This document shows positions 1 to 4,762 of a stretch of 6,623 nucleotides of DNA, in pieces; the first letter of the stretch is position 1; every line of letters starts with the position of its first letter. Both the position numbers and the translations under genes were made by a program. The stretch comes from an uncultured Curtobacterium sp. (lineage in GTDB: Bacteria; Actinomycetota; Actinomycetes; Actinomycetales; Microbacteriaceae), in NCBI GenBank assembly GCA_913774725.1, contig CAJYIG010000180.1, positions 1-6,623 of the forward strand. Direction: 5' to 3'. The notes beneath the pieces were generated by a model. That model made no database searches. It saw nothing but the letters and a program-made list of their open reading frames with translations, and had not been told where the DNA came from.

Positions 1-822
1 GTCGAGGAACTTCATGATGTCCGGGTGGTGCGCCGACAGGTACACGGCACCGGCACCCTGACGCGCACCGAGCTGGTTCGCGTAGGAGAAGGAGTCTTCC
101 AGCAGCTTCATCACGGGGATGATGCCCGAGGACTGGTTCTCGATCTGCTTGATCGGGGCGCCGGCCTCGCGGATGTTCGACAGGAGCAGGGCCACGCCGC
201 CGCCGCGCTTCGAGAGCTGCAGCGAGGAGTTGATGCCGCGCGAGATCGACTCCATGTTGTCCTCGATGCGGAGGAGGAAGCAGGAGACGAGCTCGCCGCG
301 CTGGGCCTTCGCGGTGTTGAGGAACGTCGGGGTCGCGGGCTGGAAGCGGCCGGCGATGATCTCCTCGACGAGGTCGATCGCGAGCTGCTCGTTGCCCTGC
401 GCCAGGCCGAGGGCGGTCATCACGACGCGGTCCTCGAAGCGCTCGAGGTAGCGCTTGCCGTCGAACGTCTTGAGCGTGTAGCTCGTGTAGTACTTGAACG
501 CACCGAGGAACGTCTGGAACCGGAACTTCTTCGAGTACGCCAGGTCGTTGAGCTGCTGGATGAAGTCGAGCGAGTACTGCTCGATCGTCGCAGCCTCGTA
601 GTACTCGTTCTCGACCAGGTAGTCGAGCCGCTCCTTCAGGTTGTGGAAGAAGACGGTGTTCTGGTTGACGTGCTGCAGGAAGAACTGCTTCGCGGCCTCA
701 CGATCCTTGTCGAACTGGATGTTGCCGTCCGCGTCGTAGAGGTTGAGCATCGCGTTGAGGGAGTGGTAGTCCATCCCCGCCTGCGGCGACGTCAGATCGA
801 CGTCTGCAACTGCTGCGTCCAA
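1..822 (-). CDS. nrdE: Class Ib ribonucleotide reductase large (catalytic) subunit NrdE, N-terminal 274 residues, cut by window edge
   Basis: This is the catalytic alpha subunit, which reduces ribonucleoside diphosphates to deoxyribonucleotides in the cytoplasm, working with NrdF and taking electrons from NrdH. The visible 274 residues read like NrdE throughout: [13 protein letters not shown] near residue 18, [50 protein letters not shown] with Cys181 as the likely first cysteine of the substrate-reducing pair, [20 protein letters not shown], and [24 protein letters not shown] at the end. The family is usually about 700 residues, so more than half lies outside the window. I chose TTG at 822-820, which has an AGGA about 11 bases upstream and overlaps the nrdI end by 31 bp. 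The alternative is ATG at 774, just before DYHSLNAM, preceded by a G-rich stretch and 17 bases after the nrdI stop. Identity is firm; the start is not. Confidence 0.95.
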   Translation of the reverse strand, partial: MDAAVADVDLTSPQAGMDYHSLNAMLNLYDADGNIQFDKDREAAKQFFLQHVNQNTVFFHNLKERLDYLVENEYYEAATIEQYSLDFIQQLNDLAYSKKFRFQTFLGAFKYYTSYTLKTFDGKRYLERFEDRVVMTALGLAQGNEQLAIDLVEEIIAGRFQPATPTFLNTAKAQRGELVSCFLLRIEDNMESISRGINSSLQLSKRGGGVALLLSNIREAGAPIKQIENQSSGIIPVMKLLEDSFSYANQLGARQGAGAVYLSAHHPDIMKFLD

Positions 823-1208
823 AATGCATCCAATCCTGAGTTGACCGCCTGCACGTCGTCAGGCGTTCCGAAGAGTTCGAAGCGGTACAAGAGCGGGACG
901 CCGCACTTGCGCGCGATGACGTCCCCGGCGAGCCCGTAGGCCTCGCCGAAGTTCGTGTTCCCCCCGACGATCACGCCGCGGATGAGCGAACGGTTGCGTT
1001 CGTCGTTGAGGAACTTGATGACCTGCTTGGGCACCGCGCCCTGGCCGTTGCCGCCACCGTAGGTGGGCAGCACGAGTACGTACGGCTCGTCCACGTGGAG
1101 GAACGGGTCGTTCGGGAAGAGCGGGATGCGGTCCGCGTCACGGCCGAGCTTCTCGATGAAGCGAGCCGTGTAGCCGGACACGCTCGAGAAGTAGACGAGG
1201 CGACTCAT
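792..1208 (-). CDS. nrdI: NrdI, flavodoxin-like activator of class Ib ribonucleotide reductase
   Basis: NrdI is a small FMN protein that supplies the oxidant used to assemble the dimanganese-tyrosyl radical cofactor of NrdF. The 138-residue product has the flavodoxin-type phosphate loop near the N-terminus ([12 protein letters not shown], residues 6-17), a [15 protein letters not shown] loop about residues 49-63, and a [15 protein letters not shown] segment, all typical of the family, and the length is normal. Tyr13 stands where many NrdI proteins carry Asn or a small residue; this may simply be lineage-typical. The ATG at 1208 has AAGGAG seven bases upstream. It is the second gene of nrdHIE: its 3' end overlaps the preferred nrdE start, suggesting translational coupling, whereas it is separated from nrdH by 112 bases holding a strong hairpin. 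High confidence. Confidence 0.96.
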   Translation of the reverse strand: MSRLVYFSSVSGYTARFIEKLGRDADRIPLFPNDPFLHVDEPYVLVLPTYGGGNGQGAVPKQVIKFLNDERNRSLIRGVIVGGNTNFGEAYGLAGDVIARKCGVPLLYRFELFGTPDDVQAVNSGLDAFWTQQLQTSI

Positions 1209-1289
1209 GTGCGCGCTCCTTGTGAGAGGTGCGGACAGCAGATCGGGGGTGGCCCGTCGGAGGCGAGCAGGGCCTCCGGGCCGGCGGAG

Positions 1290-1317
1290 GCGCGGGTCCC
1301 GGTGACGGGACCCGCGC
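1290..1317 (-). terminator. Intercistronic hairpin between nrdH and nrdI, possible attenuator or 3' stabiliser
   Basis: The sequence shows a perfect 11-bp inverted repeat (GCGCGGGTCCC / GGGACCCGCGC) with a 6-base loop, starting four bases after the nrdH stop. A second, weaker hairpin (GCCTCC at 1272-1277 with GGAGGC at 1286-1291) shares its edge bases, so the two may compete. No T-run follows on the minus strand, so it is not a textbook intrinsic terminator. Inference: it may reduce read-through into nrdIE or protect an nrdH-only transcript, giving excess glutaredoxin-like protein. The nrdI start is still 81 bases downstream with its own strong ribosome site. Confidence 0.5.
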
Positions 1318-1320
1318 AGC

Positions 1321-1554
1321 TCACGCGAGTTCGGCGCTGAGCGTCGCGATCTTGTCGGGACGGAAGCCCGACCAGTGGTCGTCGTCGGTCACGACGACGG
1401 GGGCCTGCATGTAGCCGAGCGACTTGACGTGCTCGAGTGCTGCTTCGTCGGCGGAGACGTCGAGCACCTCGTACTGGATGCCCTTGTTGTCGAGCGCGCG
1501 GTACGTCGCGGTGCACTGGACGCAGGACGGCTTGGTGTAGACGGTGACGGCCAT
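1321..1554 (-). CDS. nrdH: NrdH glutaredoxin-like redoxin, electron donor to NrdE
   Basis: NrdH is a small glutaredoxin-like protein that is reduced by thioredoxin reductase and passes electrons to NrdE. The 77-residue product has the redox motif CVQC at residues 11-14 after VYTKPS, a cis-proline context QAPVV at 50-54, and the NrdH signature WSGFRPDKI at 61-69, which distinguishes it from glutathione-dependent glutaredoxins. Length is typical. The ATG at 1554 is preceded by AGGGGAG a few bases upstream, and homology begins exactly there, although the frame stays open further upstream. It is the first gene of the nrdHIE operon and follows a roughly 120-base leader below two NrdR-box-like sites. 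High confidence. Confidence 0.97.
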   Translation of the reverse strand: MAVTVYTKPSCVQCTATYRALDNKGIQYEVLDVSADEAALEHVKSLGYMQAPVVVTDDDHWSGFRPDKIATLSAELA

Positions 1555-1640
1555 GATCTCCCCTGGTTCTTGCTGGTGTCGTGCTTGCTGTGGAGTGGTG
1601 CTGGTGCCAGGTGTTGCGGGTGGTGCAAGTGGCTCCGCAG
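1555..1640 (-). other. C/A-rich, G-poor leader of nrdH
   Basis: Read on the minus strand, the stretch before nrdH is dominated by C and A with few G until the ribosome site, with CACCAGCACC-, CACAGCAAGC- and ACACCAGCA-like words. Such unstructured C-rich RNA resembles loading sites for the Rho factor, so leader attenuation is conceivable. No conserved riboswitch fold was recognised. It also has no convincing upstream reading frame: the open frame fused to nrdH carries no domain. Composition is seen directly; the Rho idea is inference. Confidence 0.25.
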
Positions 1641-1673
1641 ACGTGTCCGGGAAGGGGCCGCTGCGATGCCTCC

Positions 1674-1689
1674 ACACTACATCTAGTGG
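1674..1689 (-). promoter_or_regulatory. NrdR box 1 (nrdHIE operator)
   Basis: ACACTACATCTAGTGG matches the 16-bp NrdR consensus (ACACWATATATWGTGT) at 13 positions. NrdR is the zinc-finger/ATP-cone repressor that shuts off ribonucleotide reductase genes when dATP/ATP is high. The site lies about 120 bases upstream of nrdH, and its TAGATG or TAGTGT (minus strand) could overlap a -10 element, although I could not place a matching -35. Confidence 0.8.
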
Positions 1690-1705
1690 CTGACTGCCGC
1701 ACGGA

Positions 1706-1721
1706 CCACTAGAGGAAGTGT
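1706..1721 (-). promoter_or_regulatory. NrdR box 2 (nrdHIE operator)
   Basis: CCACTAGAGGAAGTGT, read on the other strand as ACACTTCCTCTAGTGG, is a weaker NrdR-box match (about 11 of 16 positions) but keeps both conserved outer arms. It begins exactly 32 bp from the start of box 1, about three helical turns, which is the paired-box layout usual for NrdR targets. The paired spacing is the main reason to accept it. Confidence 0.7.
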
Positions 1722-1734
1722 TACAGCCGTGTAG

Positions 1735-1886
1735 TTCTCCACAGGGCCCTCCACAGTGTGAACAGTTCGGTGAAGCCCGTGATTCCGCCAGTCTGCGCCC
1801 CACCACCGACACTTCCCCACACCCGTGGACAGCCTCGATCCACATGTGTGGAATCGGCGCGTCGGCGTGTCGCGGAACCGTCCACA
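1735..1886. promoter_or_regulatory. Cluster of DnaA-box-like motifs upstream of nrdHIE
   Basis: Within 152 bp there are five exact TCCACA/TGTGGA cores: 1738-1743, 1750-1755, 1839-1844, 1847-1852 (reverse) and 1881-1886. The best nonamer is TTCTCCACA at 1735-1743, one base off TTATCCACA or TTGTCCACA. TTCCCCACA lies at 1813-1821, and CTGTCCACG on the reverse strand at 1824-1832. Two further cores sit closer to nrdH (1671-1676, 1589-1594). By eye only about three other such cores occur in the rest of the window. The stretch encodes nothing convincing. Known precedent: DnaA regulates nrdAB in Escherichia coli. Inference: DnaA binding here links dNTP synthesis to replication, or titrates DnaA. No perfect consensus box is present, and no dnaA or dnaN is nearby, so this is not supported as oriC. 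Confidence 0.45.
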
Positions 1887-1929
1887 GGGCACTGCGAGCG
1901 ACCACTCCGCCCACAGCACCCCCGGACGG

Positions 1930-1966
1930 GTGACGGCACGATCCGTCCGGTCGGTACGCTCGATCC
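1930..1966 (+). promoter_or_regulatory. Probable leaderless promoter of the MFS gene
   Basis: TACGCT at 1955-1960 fits the actinobacterial -10 pattern TANNNT and is followed by exactly six bases before the GTG at 1967. Transcription would therefore start on the first base of the start codon. There is no Shine-Dalgarno sequence before that GTG, which agrees. A weak -35-like GTGACG lies at 1930-1935, with a rather long 19-base spacer. Confidence 0.5.
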
Positions 1967-3172
1967 GTGAGCGCCTACGGACCCCTGCTGAAGACCCCCG
2001 GAGTCGGTCGCGTCATCGCAGCGCAGCTCACCGCACGCTTCCCGTTCGGCATGCTCTCGCTCGCCTACCTGCTGCACGTCGAGCACGTGTTCCACTCGTA
2101 CGGCGCCGCGGGCCTCGTCCTCGCGACGACGAGCATCGGCCAGGCGATCGCCGGTCCGCTCACCAGCCGTTGGATGGGCAGCTGGGGCATGCGCCCGGTG
2201 CTGATCCTGACGAGCGCGGTCGCCCTGGCGAGCATGGTCGTCATCGCGTTCGCGACGATGCCGCTGTGGGGCTACGTCGTCGTGGGCTTCCTCGGCGGTC
2301 TGGCGGTCCCGCCCGTGCAGCCGGCGGTGCGCACCATCTACCCGAAGATGGTGACCTCGTCGCAACTCACCCCGCTGTTCTCGCTCGACGCGAGCGCGCA
2401 GGAGCTGATCTGGGTCGCCGGCCCGGTCATCACCACGTTCGTCGCGACGCAGGTCGGCACCGTGCAGGCGATCGTCGTCGCCATGGCGTTCCTGGTCGTG
2501 GGCGGCGTGTGGTTCATCGCCTCCCCCGAGCTCGGACGGGTGCGCATCCCCCGGTCGAAGCGCGCGTTCGGCGTCGTGCTGAAGCGTCCGTCGGTGATCG
2601 TCGCGACCCTGACCGGACTGCTGCTCATCGGTGCGTGCTCCGCGGTCGAGGCGAGTGTCACGAGCGTCTTCGGCGAGGGCAGCCCGAACGCCGGGATCGT
2701 CCTCGCGGTGTTCGCGGTCGGGTCGCTCGCCGGCGGCCTCGTACTGGGACACCGCCCGATCTCGAGGAACACGCTCTGGGCCCGCATGTCGATCGTGTTC
2801 GTCGGGCTCGCCCTGGCGGTCGGCGGCACCGACTTCTGGTGGCTCTGCCTGGCGCTCGTGATCGCCGGCGCAGGCATCGCCCCCGCCCTCGCGGTCATGT
2901 TCGGCTCGGTCTCGGCGACGGTGAAGTTCTCCGACACCGCCGAGGCGTACGGCTGGATGGGCACCGGCCAGCTCATCGGCGCCGCTGGCGGCTCCGCCGT
3001 CGCCGGGTTCCTCATCGACGCGAACGGCCCGACGGGCGGCATGACCGTCGGTGCGGTGATGGCAGCGGCGGGAGTCGTCCTGCCGCTCGTGACGAAGCGC
3101 TGGCTGCCCGACCTGCGCGGCCGCGACGCGAGCCCGCTGCCCGACACCGAGCCGGTGACGCTCCCCAGCTGA
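1967..3172 (+). CDS. Major facilitator superfamily (MFS) transporter, probable multidrug-type exporter
   Basis: The 401-residue product is an integral membrane protein with about 12 hydrophobic helices in two halves, split by a basic cytoplasmic loop near residues 190-203 (RVRIPRSKR). The segment after helix 2, GPLTSRWMGSWGMRP at residues 63-77, occupies the place of the MFS loop motif GxxxDRxGRR in degenerate form, lacking the usual Asp. Helix 4 ends in a proline-rich VPPVQPAVR segment (114-122), common in drug/proton antiporter-like members. The C-terminal tail after about residue 378 is hydrophilic and proline-rich. Length is typical. No substrate can be read from the sequence; export of small molecules by proton antiport is the family expectation. 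The GTG start is chosen because a -10-like TACGCT lies six bases upstream and the next hydrophobic helix follows normally. It is divergent from nrdHIE, sharing the DnaA-box-like intergenic region, and convergent with the next gene. Confidence 0.88.
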   Translation: MSAYGPLLKTPGVGRVIAAQLTARFPFGMLSLAYLLHVEHVFHSYGAAGLVLATTSIGQAIAGPLTSRWMGSWGMRPVLILTSAVALASMVVIAFATMPLWGYVVVGFLGGLAVPPVQPAVRTIYPKMVTSSQLTPLFSLDASAQELIWVAGPVITTFVATQVGTVQAIVVAMAFLVVGGVWFIASPELGRVRIPRSKRAFGVVLKRPSVIVATLTGLLLIGACSAVEASVTSVFGEGSPNAGIVLAVFAVGSLAGGLVLGHRPISRNTLWARMSIVFVGLALAVGGTDFWWLCLALVIAGAGIAPALAVMFGSVSATVKFSDTAEAYGWMGTGQLIGAAGGSAVAGFLIDANGPTGGMTVGAVMAAAGVVLPLVTKRWLPDLRGRDASPLPDTEPVTLPS

Positions 3173-3192
3173 CCGCGCACCGCAGCCGCACG

Positions 3193-3229
3193 CGAGCGGG
3201 GCGGGACCACTCCGGCCCCGCCCCGCTCG
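3193..3229. terminator. Convergent (bidirectional) terminator hairpin
   Basis: A perfect 13-bp inverted repeat, CGAGCGGGGCGGG / CCCGCCCCGCTCG, with an 11-base loop fills the short gap between two genes that point at each other: the transporter ends at 3172 and the secreted protein's stop begins at 3244. There is no T-run on either side, as is common for terminators of high-G+C actinobacteria. Position and symmetry make a shared terminator the best reading. Confidence 0.75.
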
Positions 3230-3243
3230 TACGGCGCAACGAC

Positions 3244-3687
3244 TCAGACGCGGACGGCGTACCAGCCGAAGTTGTTCACGCTCGCCGCGTTCGGCAGCAC
3301 GGTGTTCGCGATCTTCCGGCCGAACTGCAGCGAGTAGTCCTGCACGTCGAAGTCGCCGCGGCTCGGGATGCGGATCTCGAACTCCCCGTTCGCGTCGACG
3401 GCAGCGATCGTCTTGTACCCGTCCCCGGCGGCGGCACGGACGCCGTTGACGAGCGGCAGGCCGGTCAGCTTGCCCGCGACGACGATCTCGTCGCCCTCGA
3501 CGACGCTCTTGGTGATCGACACACCACGCCACGACGTCGTCGGACCGACGGGGGCGATGGACTCCGACGCGGTGGTGGACGCGTCGGCCGTCGGCGTGGC
3601 GGCGTTCGCGGGCACAGCGGCGAGCAGCGTGCCGCCCAGCGCGAGCGCGATGCCGGCGGCGGTCGCGATCCCGGTCGTCTTCTTCAT
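3244..3687 (-). CDS. Small secreted protein of unknown function
   Basis: I do not recognise a family. The 147-residue product starts with a clear Sec signal peptide: MKKTTG, a hydrophobic core from about residue 7 to 25, then VPANA with likely cleavage after Ala29. The mature part opens with a Thr/Ser/Ala-rich stretch (31-49) and continues as alternating hydrophobic/polar segments with Gly-Asp and Asn-Gly turns (VVEGDEIVVAGKLTG, AAVDANGEFEIRIPSRGD), suggesting a single beta-sandwich domain. It ends in NNFGWYAVRV. It has no cysteine, no lipobox, no LPXTG motif and no C-terminal membrane anchor, so release into the medium or loose wall association is likely. ATG at 3687 is chosen for its AAGGAG five bases upstream and the signal peptide; the frame is open further upstream without meaning. 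It diverges from the aldo/keto reductase across 139 bases. Confidence 0.8.
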   Translation of the reverse strand: MKKTTGIATAAGIALALGGTLLAAVPANAATPTADASTTASESIAPVGPTTSWRGVSITKSVVEGDEIVVAGKLTGLPLVNGVRAAAGDGYKTIAAVDANGEFEIRIPSRGDFDVQDYSLQFGRKIANTVLPNAASVNNFGWYAVRV

Positions 3688-3705
3688 GGGGTCTCCTTCG
3701 TTCCG

Positions 3706-3723
3706 GCCCGGCGGTCGCCGGGC
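3706..3723 (-). repeat. Tight inverted repeat in the leader of the secreted-protein gene
   Basis: GCCCGGCG and CGCCGGGC form an 8-bp perfect palindrome with only two bases between the arms, about 19-36 bases upstream of the ATG at 3687. As RNA it would open to a 6-base loop and sit just before the ribosome site. It could be a leader hairpin or an operator; I cannot tell which. Confidence 0.35.
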
Positions 3724-3790
3724 GGCGACCATCGTCTGCCAGTCCCTCTGTGAACATCTGATGTGACATGCGAAGGTTCGGCCTGGAGGC

Positions 3791-3826
3791 GCGACGCACC
3801 GCCGCCTCGCTGGGCAGGATGGGTGC
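3791..3826 (+). promoter_or_regulatory. Probable leaderless promoter of the aldo/keto reductase gene
   Basis: CAGGAT at 3815-3820 is one base from TAGGAT and is followed by six bases (GGGTGC) and then the ATG at 3827, the same geometry as upstream of the MFS gene. A weak -35-like GCGACG lies at 3791-3796 with an 18-base spacer. There is no ribosome binding site before this ATG at normal spacing. Confidence 0.5.
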
Positions 3827-4645
3827 ATGGTCACCTCGATCCCCCTCCGCGACGGCAACGCGATCCCGGCCGTCGGTCTCGGCGTCTACAAGGTCGACGA
3901 CGCGGCGGCCGAGGCCGCTGCCGGCGTCGCCCTCGAAGCCGGGTACCGACACGTCGACACGGCCGAGATGTACGGCAACGAACGCGGCGTCGGGAAGGCG
4001 ATCCGCGCCTCCCGGCTGGACCGCGACGACGTGTTCGTGACCACGAAGGTGTGGAACGACCACCAGGGGCGCGATGCGACCCTGCGCGCGTTCGACTCCA
4101 GTCTCGAACGGCTCGGACTCGACGCCGTCGACCTCTACCTGATCCACTGGCCGGCTGCGGCGAACGACCGCTACGTCGAGACGTGGCGGACGCTCGTCGA
4201 ACTCCGCGAGCAGGGCCGTGCGCGGAGCATCGGCGTCTCGAACTTCCAGGTGCCGCACCTGCAGCGCGTGATCGACGAGACCGGCGAGGTGCCCGCGGTG
4301 AACCAGGTCGAGCGACACCCGTGGCTGCCGCAGCGCGAGCTGATCGCGTTCCACGAGCAGCACGACATCGTCACCGAGTCCTGGTCGCCGCTCGGCCGCG
4401 GTCGCCTGGTCGACGAGCCGGTGCTCACCCGGATCGCCGAGGACCACGGCGTCAGCGTCGCACAGGTGCTCGTGCGGTGGAACGTGCAGCAGGGCGTCGT
4501 GGTGCTGCCGAAGTCCGTCACGCCGTCGCGCATCCGGTCGAACCTCGAGGTCGACGGCTTCGCACTGTCGGACGCGGACCTGGCGGCGATCGCCACACTC
4601 GAGTCCGGCCAGCGCACCGGGTCACACCCCGACCGCGTGTCCTGA
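3827..4645 (+). CDS. NADPH-dependent aldo/keto reductase, AKR5-like (2,5-diketo-D-gluconate reductase type)
   Basis: This is a cytoplasmic oxidoreductase of the aldo/keto reductase family, an (alpha/beta)8 barrel that reduces aldehydes or ketones with NADPH. The 272-residue product carries the full catalytic tetrad: Asp44 and Tyr49 in DTAEMYGNE, Lys74 in TTKVWND, and His107 in LIHWP. It also has the SIGVSNF motif, NQVERHPWLPQ, the ESWSPLGRG cofactor loop, and the C-terminal LPKSVTPSRIRSNLEV segment that grips the NADPH phosphate. Length and order match AKR5-type enzymes such as 2,5-diketo-D-gluconate reductases, but members of this group are often promiscuous and the true substrate cannot be inferred. 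The start is firm because GNAIPAVGLG begins right after it. It stands alone: divergent from the secreted protein, with a separate promoter-like region before the next gene. Confidence 0.94.
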   Translation: MVTSIPLRDGNAIPAVGLGVYKVDDAAAEAAAGVALEAGYRHVDTAEMYGNERGVGKAIRASRLDRDDVFVTTKVWNDHQGRDATLRAFDSSLERLGLDAVDLYLIHWPAAANDRYVETWRTLVELREQGRARSIGVSNFQVPHLQRVIDETGEVPAVNQVERHPWLPQRELIAFHEQHDIVTESWSPLGRGRLVDEPVLTRIAEDHGVSVAQVLVRWNVQQGVVVLPKSVTPSRIRSNLEVDGFALSDADLAAIATLESGQRTGSHPDRVS

Positions 4646-4657
4646 CGGCTGCCCGTA

Positions 4658-4709
4658 CTCGCTACCGATCACCTACCACATAGGATCAATTCAGGATACG
4701 GAATATCAC
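4658..4709 (+). promoter_or_regulatory. AT-rich promoter-like region upstream of the surface-protein gene
   Basis: In otherwise G+C-rich DNA this stretch is conspicuously AT-rich. It contains TAGGAT (4681-4686), a perfect TANNNT -10 match, a second AGGAT 11 bp further on (4693-4697), and a small inverted repeat GATA/TATC (4695-4707). No good -35 is visible at 17-18 bases. Transcription from here would give a leader of roughly 70 bases before the ribosome site AAGGAG at 4751-4756. No terminator hairpin for the upstream reductase was seen. Confidence 0.35.
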
Positions 4710-4762
4710 GGCGTCATGCTTGTGGTCGCGGTCCACCGGGGGCCGCGGACAAGGAGAACAAC

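Noticed and set aside
25..939. A 304-codon plus-strand open frame opposite nrdE
   Set aside because: Antisense to clearly conserved NrdE and NrdI coding sequence; composition is typical of a shadow frame.
1735..1886. A replication origin
   Set aside because: Despite the DnaA-box-like motifs there is no perfect consensus box, no AT-rich unwinding element and no dnaA or dnaN next to it.
1321..1914. An N-terminally extended nrdH product of 197 residues
   Set aside because: Homology starts at MAVTVYTK with its own ribosome site, and the extension would run through the operator boxes.
1825..3753. A 642-codon plus-strand open frame
   Set aside because: It overlaps the MFS gene in another frame, is dominated by Arg and Pro, and has no membrane segments or motifs.
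1721..4447. A 908-codon open frame on the minus strand
   Set aside because: It runs antisense through the MFS and reductase genes and across the secreted-protein gene in another frame. It is full of Arg/Asp/Gly runs without domains, as expected for a shadow frame in G+C-rich DNA.
3763..4683. A 306-codon plus-strand open frame over the reductase
   Set aside because: Arg/Pro-rich frame-shifted shadow of the aldo/keto reductase, which has an intact catalytic tetrad in its own frame.
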